DNA from: Pseudomonas sp. GD03858
GTDB taxonomy: Bacteria > Pseudomonadota > Gammaproteobacteria > Pseudomonadales > Pseudomonadaceae
DNA: 64,000 bases
NCBI RefSeq assembly: GCF_029840925.1
Contig: NZ_JAOCDM010000009.1
Coordinates: 25,504-89,503 of the forward strand
Reading direction: 5' to 3'
Position 1 is the stretch's first letter; each line of letters opens with the position of its first letter. Of this stretch, positions 1 to 9,200 are shown one piece after another. A model generated the notes under the pieces. It ran no database searches. It saw only the letters and a list, made by a program, of their open reading frames with translations, and was not told the origin of the DNA. The position numbers and the translations under genes are program-made.

Positions 1-1
1 C

Positions 2-94
2 GAGTACGCCGAGTTCCCGGCGGCGCACCTGTCCAATGTCGAGATCGGCGCGCCGTTCAGCCGCCGCGTGCTCGACTTCCTGTCGAGCCGCTGA
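2..94 (+). CDS. pcaD: 3-oxoadipate enol-lactonase, C-terminal end (partial)
   Basis: Only the last 31 codons are inside the window, ending with TGA. The tail, which includes NVEIGAPFSRRVLDFL, resembles the C-terminal helix of the alpha/beta-hydrolase 3-oxoadipate enol-lactonase of the beta-ketoadipate pathway. The enzyme hydrolyses 3-oxoadipate enol-lactone to 3-oxoadipate in the cytoplasm. Eleven bases separate it from pcaC, which catalyses the preceding step, so the two are surely co-transcribed. The identification rests mostly on this neighbour. The catalytic residues lie outside the window. Confidence 0.75.
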   Translation, partial: EYAEFPAAHLSNVEIGAPFSRRVLDFLSSR

Positions 95-104
95 GGAGCA
101 CACC

Positions 105-506
105 ATGGACGAGAAACAACGCTACGAGGCGGGCATGCAGGTGCGCCGCGCGGTACTGGGCGATGCGCATGTCGACCGCAGCCTGGAGAAGCTCAACGAT
201 TTCAATGGCGAGTTCCAGGAGATGATCACCCGGCATGCCTGGGGCGATATCTGGACCCGCCCGGGGTTGGCGCGGCATACCCGCAGCCTGATCACCATCG
301 CCATGTTGATCGGCATGAACCGCAATGAAGAGCTCAAGCTGCACCTGCGCGCCGCCGCCAATAATGGCGTGACGCGCGAAGAGATCAAGGAGGTGATCAT
401 GCAAAGCGCGATCTACTGCGGGATCCCGGCGGCCAATGCCACGTTCCACCTGGCCGAGTCTGTGTGGGATGAGCTGGGGGTGGAGTCGCGCACCCAGGTG
501 ACTTGA
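105..506 (+). CDS. pcaC: 4-carboxymuconolactone decarboxylase PcaC
   Basis: A 133-residue cytoplasmic enzyme that decarboxylates gamma-carboxymuconolactone to 3-oxoadipate enol-lactone in protocatechuate degradation. The small CMD fold is evident from the central RSLITIAMLIGMNR and the following HLRAAANNGVT / QSAIYCGIPAAN block, where the conserved Glu, Cys and His of the AhpD/CMD superfamily sit. The length matches stand-alone PcaC, not the PcaDC fusion found in some genera. The ATG at 105 follows GAGGAGCAC, a good ribosome binding site. It is the last gene of the pca operon, and a REP element follows it. Confidence 0.93.
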   Translation: MDEKQRYEAGMQVRRAVLGDAHVDRSLEKLNDFNGEFQEMITRHAWGDIWTRPGLARHTRSLITIAMLIGMNRNEELKLHLRAAANNGVTREEIKEVIMQSAIYCGIPAANATFHLAESVWDELGVESRTQVT

Positions 507-512
507 GAGATT

Positions 513-561
513 GCCGGGGCTGCTGCGCAGCCCATCGCGACACAAGGCCGCTCCTACAGGG
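513..561. repeat. REP-type palindrome
   Basis: Variant REP with the arms GGGGCTGCTGCGCAGCCC and GGCCGCTCCTACAGGG, between the pcaC stop and the DUF962 stop. It is the same sequence class as the pair at 4420-4538 and occupies the only gap between these two convergent genes. Confidence 0.75.
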
Positions 562-584
562 ACTGCGCATGCCTCGAGGTGGGG

Positions 585-1109
585 TCAGATCGCCGCTTTC
601 TTCTGGCGGATGGCCACCGGCCCGGCATTGGCCTCCACGGCTTTTTTCAGCTCAGGGCACAGCCCGGCCATGAACGCCAGCTCCGCCACCACGAACAGCG
701 GCCCGATGATCAGCCCGCTCAGGTCATCGACGAACGCCGGCTTGCGCCCTTCGTACCAATGGCCGACGAACTGGATGATCCAGCCCACCACGAACGCTCC
801 CAACCCGGCACTCAGCCACACCCCGGTGCTCTGTACGGCCAGCGCCTGCCCGGCCCACAGGCACAGCCCCAGCAGCAGGCCCATGACCAAACCAAAGCGC
901 AGGTCCAGGCGCAGGTAGAACCACACCGACCAGCCCGCCAGCAACAGCGCTGGCGACAGCCAGACACCGGCCAGGTCCCATCCGGGGCGCGATAGCAGGA
1001 TGGTCACCGCCAGCACGATCAGCGGAATGCCGATGAAGTGGGTGGCGATGTTGCGTGGATCACGGTGGTAGGCCGCGTATTGACTCAGGTGCTCGACGAG
1101 GTTTTTCAT
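585..1109 (-). CDS. DUF962/Mpo1-like integral membrane protein
   Basis: A 174-residue protein with about four hydrophobic segments. Its N-terminal motif YHRDPRNIATHFIGIPLIV is typical of the DUF962 (YGL010w/Mpo1-like) family. The yeast member is an iron-dependent dioxygenase in phytosphingosine breakdown; the bacterial role is not established. A second conserved block, IIQFVGHWYEGRKPAFVDD, carries further candidate metal ligands (His, Glu). I chose the ATG at 1109 over the upstream in-frame start because GGAGG lies 8 bases before it. The sequence between the ribosome binding site and the start, AACAACAATG, fits the AAnAAnAA pattern bound by Hfq/Crc, so translational catabolite repression is possible. 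Confidence 0.8.
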   Translation of the reverse strand: MKNLVEHLSQYAAYHRDPRNIATHFIGIPLIVLAVTILLSRPGWDLAGVWLSPALLLAGWSVWFYLRLDLRFGLVMGLLLGLCLWAGQALAVQSTGVWLSAGLGAFVVGWIIQFVGHWYEGRKPAFVDDLSGLIIGPLFVVAELAFMAGLCPELKKAVEANAGPVAIRQKKAAI

Positions 1110-1201
1110 TGTTGTTCCTCCATCAGGGGTGAGCGCAGCTTGCCCCTGTTCAGTCACCGTCGTCTGTCGCCTGGCCGACAGAGTTCGTTTTGCGAGGCAC
1201 C

Positions 1202-1888
1202 ATGCACGACCCGCGTACCCAGCTGTTGCATGGCCAGTGGTTCCGGCAATTGCCCGCTACCGTTCAGGATAGCTTGCTGGCCCTGGGCCGTCCGCGTGAG
1301 CTGGCAGCGGGGCAGTGCCTGTTCCAGCGCGGCGATGCGCCCTGTGGCCTGTATGCGGTGCTCGAGGGCGCGATGCGGGTCGGCGCGGTCAGCAGCGAGG
1401 GCAAGGAGGCGCTGTTGACGCTGGTCGAGTCGCCTCACTGGTTTGGCGAGATCAGCCTGTTCGACGGCCAGCCGCGCACCCATGACGCCTATGCCGAAGG
1501 GGCGACACGTCTGTTGTGGATCCCCCAGGCGCCGCTGATCGAATGGCTGGCACGCGAGCCCGTGCATTGGCGCGACCTGGCCCTGTTGATGAGCCAAAAA
1601 CTGCGTTGGGTGTTCGTCGCCCTGGAACAGCAGAGCCTGCTGGCCGCCGCGCCGCGGGTGGCGCAGCGCTTGTTGCAGATGGCCGAAGGCTACGGTGAGC
1701 GCGATGTCGCCCAGTGGCGGCTGCAGGTGTCCCAGGAACAGCTGGCGCTGATGCTGTCGCTGTCACGCCAGACCATCAACCAGATCCTCAGGAGCCTCGA
1801 GCAGTCCGGCGTGGTACGCCTGGGCTATGGCGAGGTGGAGATTGTCGATGCCCCGCGTCTGCGGGCGATGGGGCAGCATCCAGGCTGA
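1202..1888 (+). CDS. Crp/Fnr-family transcriptional regulator
   Basis: A 228-residue regulator. The N-terminal cyclic-nucleotide-binding-like beta-roll (about residues 20-130) contains GQCLFQRGDAPCGLYAVLEG. The C-terminal winged helix (about 150-220) contains the recognition segment MLSLSRQTINQILRSLEQ. There is no Fnr-type N-terminal Cys cluster, so direct iron-sulfur oxygen sensing is unlikely and the ligand is unknown. The ATG at 1202 is preceded by GAGG; a TTG 12 bases upstream is less likely. It diverges from the DUF962 gene (93 bp gap), and its 3' end overlaps the convergent LysR gene by about 100 bp. Confidence 0.85.
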   Translation: MHDPRTQLLHGQWFRQLPATVQDSLLALGRPRELAAGQCLFQRGDAPCGLYAVLEGAMRVGAVSSEGKEALLTLVESPHWFGEISLFDGQPRTHDAYAEGATRLLWIPQAPLIEWLAREPVHWRDLALLMSQKLRWVFVALEQQSLLAAAPRVAQRLLQMAEGYGERDVAQWRLQVSQEQLALMLSLSRQTINQILRSLEQSGVVRLGYGEVEIVDAPRLRAMGQHPG

Positions 1889-2771
1889 GCAGGGTATCGA
1901 TCATCGCCCGCGCCGCGGGTGACAGGCGATAGCCGCTGCGGCTGACGACCCCGCAGCGCACGCTGAGCACTTCCAGGGCCGGTGGCAGGTTGCGCCAGTG
2001 CAGGCGTACCAGGTGGCCGGCGACGAGGTCTTCGCTCACCGCTTCCTCGCTGGCCGTGCCGATGGCATCGCTGGCCAGCACCACGCTGCGCAGCACCGCC
2101 AGGTGCTCGGTCTGCAGGTGCGGGGTGAAGTCGCTGCGCCCGCTGAGGTTGGCCAGGCGCTTGCGCACCCCAGGGGCGAGCAGGGCGCTGGCCAGCGGAT
2201 AGGCGAACAGGTCGTTGGTCGACAGGCTGTCCTTGGCCAGCAACGGGTGCCCGGGACGGCAGAAGAACAGGCCCGGGCGCGGGGTCAGCGCTTCGGTGTG
2301 GAAGTTCGGGTCGGCCTCGAAGGGGCGTATGTCATCGACGAAGAACTCGATCTGCTCGCGCCGCAGGGCTTGGCCCAGGCGCTCGGCGTTGTCCACCAGC
2401 AAGGAGGTGCGAATGCCTGGATGAGCCGCGATGAAGTGCTGCAGCGCGTCGGGCACCAGGCGCACGGCCAGCGCCGGGCCGCTGCCGAAATGCAGCTCGC
2501 CGGCATCGAGTTTGGTCATCTGCAGCACTTCGTTGTTCAACTGGGCGGCGCCCTGCACCAGGCGGCGGGCGTGTTGCAGCACCACCTGGCCCTCGGGCGT
2601 GGGCGGCAGTGCCTTGCTGGCGCGATCGACCAGGACGCAGCCGAAGGTCTGCTCCAGATTCTGGATGGCGCGGCTGAAGGCGGGTTGGGTGATGCCCATG
2701 GCCTCGGCGGCGCGGACGAAACTGCGGTATTCGGTGAGGGCGATGAAATAGCGCAGTTGGCGGAGGTCCAT
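1788..2771 (-). CDS. LysR-family transcriptional regulator
   Basis: A 327-residue regulator. Residues 1-60 form the LysR winged helix (LRQLRYFIALTEYRSF, AEAMGITQPAFSRAIQNLEQ), followed by a periplasmic-binding-protein-like effector domain. The family is usually about 300 residues. Here the last 25 or so, rich in Pro, Arg and Ser, are read antisense through the end of the crp-like gene (101-bp convergent overlap). This looks like read-through past an ancestral stop, not a functional domain. The target is unknown; the nearest candidates are the downstream crp-like gene and the upstream porin gene. Confidence 0.85.
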   Translation of the reverse strand: MDLRQLRYFIALTEYRSFVRAAEAMGITQPAFSRAIQNLEQTFGCVLVDRASKALPPTPEGQVVLQHARRLVQGAAQLNNEVLQMTKLDAGELHFGSGPALAVRLVPDALQHFIAAHPGIRTSLLVDNAERLGQALRREQIEFFVDDIRPFEADPNFHTEALTPRPGLFFCRPGHPLLAKDSLSTNDLFAYPLASALLAPGVRKRLANLSGRSDFTPHLQTEHLAVLRSVVLASDAIGTASEEAVSEDLVAGHLVRLHWRNLPPALEVLSVRCGVVSRSGYRLSPAARAMIDTLLSLDAAPSPADAGHRQSPPRHSPGVPRRTARGS

Positions 2772-2886
2772 GCTCGGGCTCTGGTGCGGGGATCGGAGCT
2801 TGGTTTTAGCGACTTGTTACATATAGCGTCAAAGAATGTTATTTGATTTAAATATGTCTTTTGGTTATTTGAGGTCGGCTGGCCTA

Positions 2887-2970
2887 ATCGCGGGACAAGC
2901 CCGCTCCCACGTTGCTCCCACGCCGTTCCTGGTTTGTGCTGGCGGCGTGGGAGCGGGCTTGCCCCGCGAT
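2887..2970. repeat. Inverted REP pair
   Basis: Two REP units in opposite orientation (ATCGCGGGACAAGCCCGC... and ...GCGGGCTTGCCCCGCGAT) that would fold into a long hairpin between the porin stop and the LysR start. It is the standard P. putida REP core. Confidence 0.9.
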
Positions 2971-2974
2971 GGCA

Positions 2975-4228
2975 TCAAAGAAGATTGAGCGGATAGCTCA
3001 CGATCAACCGGTTCTCGTCGAACGCGTTGCTGCTGAAATCCCGGCGCATGGTGGAGTTGCGCCATTTCACCGACAAGTCCCTGAACGTCCCCGACTGCAC
3101 CACATAGGCCAGCTCCGTTTCTCGCGCCCACTCCTTGCCATCGTCCACCGCACTGGTGTGCACGTTGTCGCCCTTGATATAGCGGTTCATCAGGGTCAGC
3201 CCGGGAATGCCCACGGTGACGAAGTTGAAGTCATGGCGCAGCTGCCAGGAGCGTTCCTTGGCATTGTCGAAGCTGGCGTTGTAGCTGTCGTTGGCCAGGG
3301 TGCCGCCGCTGGTGCCGTTGACCCGCATCCAGGCATCGTCGCCGCTGACCTTCTGCAGGCCGATGTAGAAGGTATGGCCCTGGTAGCGCGCCGAGAGCAT
3401 GGCCGAGGCCGTGCGGTTGTCCAGGTCGCCGGCGCGGGCGCTGCCATCCTCCTTGCCCAGGAAGTAGCCAAGGTTGGCGCCCAAGGTCCAGTCGCCCAGC
3501 GGTTGGCTGTGCACCAGGTTCAGGTATTGCTGACGATAGATGTCCTTCAGCCGGGCATCCCACAGACCGACCATGGTGCGCTTGTCGTTGAACGTGTATT
3601 CGCCGCCGGTGAAGTTGAAGCGATCGGAGGTCATGCCTGCGCGGCCCTGCATGAACATGTCTTCCATGCTCGCATCGTTGCGCGGGCTGTTGCCGCGGAA
3701 CTGGCCGGCATAGACGGTCAGGCCGTCGATTTCCCGCGAGGTGACCTGGCCGCCGCGGAAGGTCTGCGGCAGCGAACGACCGTCGTCCGAGCGCAGGATC
3801 GGCAGCACCGGCATCCACTCGCCGACCTTGAGCTCGGTCTGCGACAGGCGTGCCTTGAACGCCACGCCAAGGCGGCCGAAGTCATCGGCCGGGCGGCCGT
3901 CATCATGCACCGGCAGCAGGTGGGTGCCGGCCGTGCCCTTGCCGCCGTCCAGCTTGACCGAGTACAGCCCCAGTATGTCCACGCCGAAGCCAACGGTGCC
4001 CTGGGTGAAACCGGAGCGGGCGTCGAGGATGAAGTTCTGCGTCCATTCCTCGGCCTTGCCCTGGGGGTTGGCCGGGTCGACGAAGTTGCGGTTGATGTAG
4101 AAGTTGCGCAGGTTGAGGCTGGCCTTGGCATCCTCCAGGAATCCGCCATCGGCGGCCAGGACGGGCAGGGCGCAGGACAGGGCCAACAGGCCCGGCAGCA
4201 GCTGGCGTGCGGGTTGCAAAGTGCTCAT
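2975..4228 (-). CDS. OprD-family outer-membrane porin (BenF-like)
   Basis: A 417-residue substrate-specific porin of the OprD/Occ family. The signal peptide ends near residue 25 (LSCALPVLA|ADGG). It is followed by GGFLEDAKASLNLRNFYINR, the diagnostic OprD start, and repeated amphipathic strands ending in SYPLNLL. Proximity to the pca genes suggests aromatic-acid uptake, as for BenF-like porins, but the substrate cannot be read from sequence. The ATG at 4228 was chosen because the signal peptide begins there; the open frame runs 115 codons further upstream through REP-like DNA. The leader contains AATAAAAACAAGAG, a good Hfq/Crc (catabolite repression) motif. Confidence 0.88.
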   Translation of the reverse strand: MSTLQPARQLLPGLLALSCALPVLAADGGFLEDAKASLNLRNFYINRNFVDPANPQGKAEEWTQNFILDARSGFTQGTVGFGVDILGLYSVKLDGGKGTAGTHLLPVHDDGRPADDFGRLGVAFKARLSQTELKVGEWMPVLPILRSDDGRSLPQTFRGGQVTSREIDGLTVYAGQFRGNSPRNDASMEDMFMQGRAGMTSDRFNFTGGEYTFNDKRTMVGLWDARLKDIYRQQYLNLVHSQPLGDWTLGANLGYFLGKEDGSARAGDLDNRTASAMLSARYQGHTFYIGLQKVSGDDAWMRVNGTSGGTLANDSYNASFDNAKERSWQLRHDFNFVTVGIPGLTLMNRYIKGDNVHTSAVDDGKEWARETELAYVVQSGTFRDLSVKWRNSTMRRDFSSNAFDENRLIVSYPLNLL

Positions 4229-4240
4229 CTGTCGTGGATC

Positions 4241-4253
4241 TCTTGTTTTTATT
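4241..4253 (-). promoter_or_regulatory. Candidate Hfq/Crc binding motif in porin leader
   Basis: On the minus strand the sequence reads AATAAAAACAAGA, an A-rich run matching AAnAAnAA, 12 bases ahead of the porin start codon. In P. putida such motifs bind Hfq/Crc and block translation when preferred carbon sources are present. The assignment is by motif only. Confidence 0.5.
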
Positions 4254-4419
4254 GGGCGAGCCGGTGCGCTGCGAGTGCGGGCCGCAGGGCCGGGCGTCTT
4301 TGAGAGAGAACTTGTGCAACGTTGCGTGGGCGATGGTGCGGGGGAGGGTGGGGGCGAGGCAATTCGTGGAACGCGGAATAGGGCGATTATCGAACGATAT
4401 GTCTGATCGTGCTGAGGGT

Positions 4420-4538
4420 GTAGGAGCGGCCTTGTGTCGCGAAAGGGCCGCAAAGCGGCCCCTGCGATCTTTGCATCAATGCTGAAATCCTGGGGCTGCT
4501 GCGCAGCCCTTTCGCGACACGAGGCCGCTCCTACAGGG
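4420..4538. repeat. Inverted REP pair (GTAGGAGCGGCC type)
   Basis: GTAGGAGCGGCCTTGTGTCG at the left end and CGACACGAGGCCGCTCCTAC at the right end form about 20-bp arms with little mismatch. Between them lies a second small hairpin (GGGGCTGCTGCGCAGCCC). The element lies between the porin gene's upstream region and the ttgC terminator; the 374-bp gap from 4229 to 4602 holds nothing else that looks coding. Confidence 0.85.
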
Positions 4539-4557
4539 ACGGAGTACGGCATCCAAC

Positions 4558-4586
4558 AAAAAGCCCACCGCAAGGGTGGGCTTTTT
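4558..4586. terminator. Rho-independent terminator after ttgABC
   Basis: AAAAAGCCCACC-GCAAG-GGTGGGCTTTTT: a 12-bp perfect stem with a 5-base loop and poly-U on either strand. It sits 16 bases past the ttgC stop, so it ends the ttgABC transcript, and it would also work in the other direction. Confidence 0.93.
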
Positions 4587-4602
4587 GTCGTTACCGTTCC
4601 AA

Positions 4603-6048
4603 TCAGCCTTTCGGCGTCTGGATCGAAGCCTGCTGCTGGGTCTGCTCGTACCAGCCACCGCCGAGGGCCTTGTACAGGTTGACCTCGCTGACCAGCTGCG
4701 ACAGGCGATCGCTGATCAGCGCCTGCTGGGCGCTGAACAGGTTGCGCTGAGCGTCGAGGAAGGTCAGGTTGCTGTCGATGCCGATGCGGTAGCGGCGTTC
4801 GGCCAGGCGGTAGTAGTCCTGGTTGGCGGCCACCAGGTCGCGCTGGGCCTGCAGCTGCTCTTCGAAGGTCTTGCGCGCGGCCAGGCCGTCCGAGACTTCC
4901 TGGAAGGCGGTCTGGATGGTCTTCTCGTAGCGTGCGACGTTGATGTCCTTCTGGATCTTCGAGTAGTCCAGGCTCGCTCGCAGGCTGCCGGCGTTGAAGA
5001 TCGGCAGGTTGATCTGCGGTTGGAACAGCCAGGTGCCCGAACCGCCCTTGAACAGCCCGCCCATGTCCGGGCTCAGGGTACCGGCGTTGGCGGTCAGGCT
5101 GATGCTCGGGAAGAATGCCGCGCGGGCCGCGCCGATGTTGGCGTTGGCGGCCTTGAGCAGGTGCTCGGCTTCCTGGATGTCCGGACGGCGCTGGAGGATG
5201 TCGGAGGGCAGGCCCGCCGGCACTTCGGCCAGCTGGTCGGCATTGAGCTCCAGCGGCTTGGGCAGGTTGGTCGGCACGCCGGTGCCGACCAGCACGGTCA
5301 GGCTGTTCAGGTCCTGGGCGACCTGGCGCTGATACTGCGACAGCCGGACTCGCGCGCCTTCGACGGCGGTGCGCGCCTGGCTCAGGTCCAGCGCCGAAGC
5401 CACGCCCACCTCGTTGCTGCGGCGGGTCAGGTTGTAGCTCTCTTCGTACGTCTTGAGCGTTTCTTCAGTCAGCTTCAGCAGGGCCTGGTCGGCCTGCCAG
5501 GTGTAGTAGGCGTTGGCCACGCTGGCCACCAGGCTGATCTGCGTGGAGCGACGCGCCTGCTCGCTGGACAGGTAGGTTTCCAGGGCCTGCTGGCTCAGGC
5601 TGCGCACCCGGCCGAACAGGTCCAGCTCGTAGGCGCTGACACCGAGCGTGGCCGAATACTGGCTGCTGATGCTCGCCTCGCCGGTCTGCGACATGTTCGC
5701 CGGCAGCCGCTGGCGGCTACCGTTGCCATTGGCGGTAACGGCCGGGAACAGGTCGGCGCGCGCGATGCGGTACTGCGCGCGGTAGGCGTCGATGTTCAGC
5801 GCCGCGACGCGCAGGTCGCGGTTGTTTTCCAGCGATGCCTGGATCAGTTGCTGCAGCGCCTGGTCGTGGAAGAACTGACGCCAGCCCTGTTCGGCGGCGG
5901 CGACGTTGGCCGATTCGGTCGGCGAATACGCAGGACCTTGCGGCCACTGCGCGGCCACCGGCGCCTCGGGCGTCTGGTAGTCGGGGATCAGCGAGCAGCC
6001 GCCGAGGATGAAGGCGGTTACCGCCAGGGACAACAAAGACTTGGTCAT
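4603..6048 (-). CDS. ttgC: RND efflux outer-membrane channel TtgC
   Basis: A 481-residue OprM/TolC-family lipoprotein, the outer-membrane exit duct of the TtgABC multidrug and solvent pump. The lipobox LGGC (Cys18) follows a short hydrophobic leader. The body is built from two repeated halves of long alpha-helices (for example [20 protein letters not shown] and [20 protein letters not shown]) flanking beta strands, as in OprM. Its start overlaps the end of ttgB by 4 bases, showing tight co-translation. It is the last gene of ttgABC, repressed by TtgR and followed by a strong terminator. Confidence 0.95.
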   Translation of the reverse strand: MTKSLLSLAVTAFILGGCSLIPDYQTPEAPVAAQWPQGPAYSPTESANVAAAEQGWRQFFHDQALQQLIQASLENNRDLRVAALNIDAYRAQYRIARADLFPAVTANGNGSRQRLPANMSQTGEASISSQYSATLGVSAYELDLFGRVRSLSQQALETYLSSEQARRSTQISLVASVANAYYTWQADQALLKLTEETLKTYEESYNLTRRSNEVGVASALDLSQARTAVEGARVRLSQYQRQVAQDLNSLTVLVGTGVPTNLPKPLELNADQLAEVPAGLPSDILQRRPDIQEAEHLLKAANANIGAARAAFFPSISLTANAGTLSPDMGGLFKGGSGTWLFQPQINLPIFNAGSLRASLDYSKIQKDINVARYEKTIQTAFQEVSDGLAARKTFEEQLQAQRDLVAANQDYYRLAERRYRIGIDSNLTFLDAQRNLFSAQQALISDRLSQLVSEVNLYKALGGGWYEQTQQQASIQTPKG

Positions 6049-9000
6049 TGCCCAGCCTCATAACGTGGAGTTTCAGGGGTGGCGTGTTCTTTCGGCTCTT
6101 TGCTGCCGAACAGCGACGACACTGCGACGAAGAATAGCGGTACCCAGAAGATCGCCAGCACGGTCGCGCTGATCATGCCGCCGATCACCCCGGTGCCGAT
6201 GGCATGCTGGCTACCTGCACCGGCGCCACTGGCGATGGTCAACGGTACCACGCCGAGGATGAACGCCAGCGAGGTCATGATGATCGGGCGCAGACGCATG
6301 CGGCAGGCCTCGATGGCCGCGTCGTAAAGGCTGCGCCCCTGTTCGTGCAGTTCCTTGGCGAATTCGACGATCAGGATGGCGTTCTTCGCCGCCAGGCCGA
6401 TCGTGGTCAGCAGGCCGACCAGGAAGTACACGTCGTTGGACAACCCGCGCAAGCTGGTGGCGAGCAGGGCACCGATGATGCCCAGCGGTACCACGAGCAC
6501 TACCGCGATCGGGATCGACCAGCTTTCGTACAGCGCCGCCAGGCAGAGGAACACGAACAGCACCGAGAGGGCGAACAGCGCCGGCATTTGCGAGCCGGAG
6601 AGTTTTTCCTCGTAGGACATGCCGGTCCAGGAGTAGCCGATACCGGTTGGCAGTTCGCCGGCGATGCGCTCGACTTCGGCCATGGCCTCACCGGTACTGT
6701 AGCCAGGGGCCGGGGTACCGAGGATCTCGATCGCTTCCACGCCGTTGTAGCGCGACAGCTTCGGCGAGCCGTAGCTCCATTCGCCCTTGGCGAAGGAGGA
6801 GAACGGCACCATCTCGCCCGCGCCGTTACGCACGTACCACTTCTGCAGGTCTTCCGGGCTCATCCGCGAGTTGGGCTCGCCCTGGATGTACACCTTCTTG
6901 ACGCGGCCACGGTCGATGAAGTCGTTGACGTAGCTGCCGCCGAGAGCGATCGACAGGGTGTTGTTGATATCGGCGATGGTCACGCCCAGGGCGCTGGCGC
7001 GTTCGTCGTCGATGGTCAGCTGGTACTGCGGCTCGTCGTTCAGGCCGTTCGGACGCACGGCGCTGAGGATCTTGCTCTGTGCGGCCTTGGCCAGGAACTG
7101 GTTGCGCGCTTCCATCAGTTTCTCGTGGCCGACGCCGGCGCGGTCCTGGAGGAACACGTCGAAGCCGGTGGCGTTACCCAGTTCGAGTACCGCCGGCGGG
7201 GCGAAGGCGAACACCATCGCGTCGCGGAAGCCGAAGAAATGCATCTGCGCGCGCTGGGCGAGGGCGAACACGCTGTTCTCCTTCGAGCGCTCGTCCCAAG
7301 GCTTGAGCATGATGAACGCCATGCCCGAGCTCTGGCCGCGACCGGCGAAGTTGAAGCCGTTCACGGTGAATACCGACGACACGGTGTCGGCTTCGTCCTT
7401 GAGCAGGTATTCACGCATCTGGTCGACCACCACCTGGGTGCGCTCGGCACTGGAGCCCGCCGGGGTCTGCACCTGGGCGAACAGCACGCCCTGGTCTTCT
7501 TCCGGGAGGAACGCGGTGGGGATGCGGGCGAACAGCCAGATCATGCCGACCACGATCAGCGCGTAGGCCAGCAGGAACGGCACCTTGTTGCGCAGGATGG
7601 TGCCGACGCTGCGTTCGTAGCCCACGACGCTGCGGTCGAAGTTGCGGTTGAACCAGCCGAAGAAGCCGCGCTTGGCCACATGGTGCTCGCCCTTCTTCAG
7701 CGGCTTGAGCATGGTGGCGCACAGGGCCGGGGTGAAGATCAGCGCGACCAGTACCGACAGGCCCATGGCCGAGACGATGGTGATGGAGAACTGGCGATAG
7801 ATCACACCGGTGGAGCCGCCGAAGAACGCCATGGGCAGCAGTACCGCCGACAGCACCAGGGCAATACCGACCAGGGCGCCCTGGATCTGCTCCATGGAGC
7901 GCTTGGTCGCCTCCTTGGGCGGCAAGCCTTCCTCGGACATCACCCGCTCGACGTTCTCCACCACGACGATGGCGTCGTCCACCAGCAGGCCGATCGCCAG
8001 GACCATGGCGAACATGGTCAGGGTGTTGATGCTGAAGCCGGCGGCGGCAAGGATGCCGAAGGTTCCCAGCAACACCACCGGCACGGTCATGGTGGTGATG
8101 ATGGTGGCGCGGAAGTTCTGCAGGAACAGGTACATCACCAGGAACACCAGGACCACGGCCTCGATCAGGGTGTGGATCACGCCGCTGATCGATTCGGTGA
8201 CCACCGGGGTGGTGTCATACGGGAATACCGCCTTGACTCCTGGCGGGAAGAACGGTTCGAGGTCGCTGATGGTCTGGCGCAGCGCCTTGGCGGTATCCAG
8301 GGCGTTGGCGCCGGTGGCCAGCTTGACCGCCAGGCCCGAGGCCGGCATGCCGTTGTACTGCGCGCTGATGGCGTAGTTCTCGCCGCCCAGGCCGACCGTG
8401 GCGACATCGCCCAGGCGCACCTGGGAGCCGTCGGCGTTGACCTTGAGCAGGATCTTCTCGAACTGCTCGGCGGTCTGCAGGCGGGTCTTGCCGATGATGG
8501 TGGCGTTGAGCTGGGTGCCCGGCAGTGCCGGCAGACCGCCGAGCTGGCCGGAAGACACCTGCACGTTCTGCGCGGAGACCGCGGTGCGCACGTCGACCGG
8601 GGTCAGCTGGAACTTGTTCAGCTTGGCCGGGTCCAGCCAGATACGCATCGCGTACTGGGCGCCGAACACCTGGAAGTCACCCACGCCAGCGGTGCGCGAG
8701 ATCGGGTCCTGCATGTTCGAGACGATGTAGTTGGCCAGGTCGTCCTTGGTCATGCTGCCGTCTTCGGACACCAGGCCGATCACCAGCAGGAAGTTCTTCA
8801 CTGCCTTGGTGACGCGGATACCTTGCTGCTGCACTTCCTGCGGCAGCAGCGGGGTGGCCAGGTTCAGCTTGTTCTGCACCTGGACCTGGGCGGTGTCGGA
8901 GTTGGTGCCCTGCTCGAAGGTGGCGGTGATGGTCATGCTGCCGTCGGAGTTGCTTTCCGAGGAGACATAACGCAGGTTGTCGATACCGTTGAGCTGCTGC

Positions 9001-9197
9001 TCGATCACCTGCACCACGGTGTCCTGCACCGTCTGCGCCGAGGCGCCCGGGTAGGTCACGGCGATGGCGATGGCCGGCGGGGCGATGCTCGGGTACTGGT
9101 TGATCGGCAGCTTCAGGATCGACAGGGCGCCGACCAGCATGATCACCAGGGCGATCACCCAGGCGAAGATCGGGCGATCGATAAAGAACTTCGACAT
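6045..9197 (-). CDS. ttgB: RND efflux inner-membrane transporter TtgB
   Basis: A 1050-residue hydrophobe/amphiphile efflux (HAE1) proton antiporter in the inner membrane. It exports antibiotics, flavonoids and aromatic solvents in partnership with TtgA and TtgC. It starts [20 protein letters not shown], as in AcrB/MexB. Transmembrane segment 4 carries the proton-relay Asp pair in [18 protein letters not shown], and the duplicated 6-TM halves with large periplasmic loops are intact. The length matches characterised TtgB/MexB. Three bases separate it from ttgA, and its stop overlaps the ttgC start. Confidence 0.97.
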   Translation of the reverse strand: MSKFFIDRPIFAWVIALVIMLVGALSILKLPINQYPSIAPPAIAIAVTYPGASAQTVQDTVVQVIEQQLNGIDNLRYVSSESNSDGSMTITATFEQGTNSDTAQVQVQNKLNLATPLLPQEVQQQGIRVTKAVKNFLLVIGLVSEDGSMTKDDLANYIVSNMQDPISRTAGVGDFQVFGAQYAMRIWLDPAKLNKFQLTPVDVRTAVSAQNVQVSSGQLGGLPALPGTQLNATIIGKTRLQTAEQFEKILLKVNADGSQVRLGDVATVGLGGENYAISAQYNGMPASGLAVKLATGANALDTAKALRQTISDLEPFFPPGVKAVFPYDTTPVVTESISGVIHTLIEAVVLVFLVMYLFLQNFRATIITTMTVPVVLLGTFGILAAAGFSINTLTMFAMVLAIGLLVDDAIVVVENVERVMSEEGLPPKEATKRSMEQIQGALVGIALVLSAVLLPMAFFGGSTGVIYRQFSITIVSAMGLSVLVALIFTPALCATMLKPLKKGEHHVAKRGFFGWFNRNFDRSVVGYERSVGTILRNKVPFLLAYALIVVGMIWLFARIPTAFLPEEDQGVLFAQVQTPAGSSAERTQVVVDQMREYLLKDEADTVSSVFTVNGFNFAGRGQSSGMAFIMLKPWDERSKENSVFALAQRAQMHFFGFRDAMVFAFAPPAVLELGNATGFDVFLQDRAGVGHEKLMEARNQFLAKAAQSKILSAVRPNGLNDEPQYQLTIDDERASALGVTIADINNTLSIALGGSYVNDFIDRGRVKKVYIQGEPNSRMSPEDLQKWYVRNGAGEMVPFSSFAKGEWSYGSPKLSRYNGVEAIEILGTPAPGYSTGEAMAEVERIAGELPTGIGYSWTGMSYEEKLSGSQMPALFALSVLFVFLCLAALYESWSIPIAVVLVVPLGIIGALLATSLRGLSNDVYFLVGLLTTIGLAAKNAILIVEFAKELHEQGRSLYDAAIEACRMRLRPIIMTSLAFILGVVPLTIASGAGAGSQHAIGTGVIGGMISATVLAIFWVPLFFVAVSSLFGSKEPKEHATPETPRYEAGQ

Positions 9198-9200
9198 GGT

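Noticed and set aside
4229..4573. N-terminal extension of 115 codons on the porin frame
   Set aside because: It reads through REP-like DNA and part of the ttgC terminator. The signal peptide and family start place the ATG at 4228.
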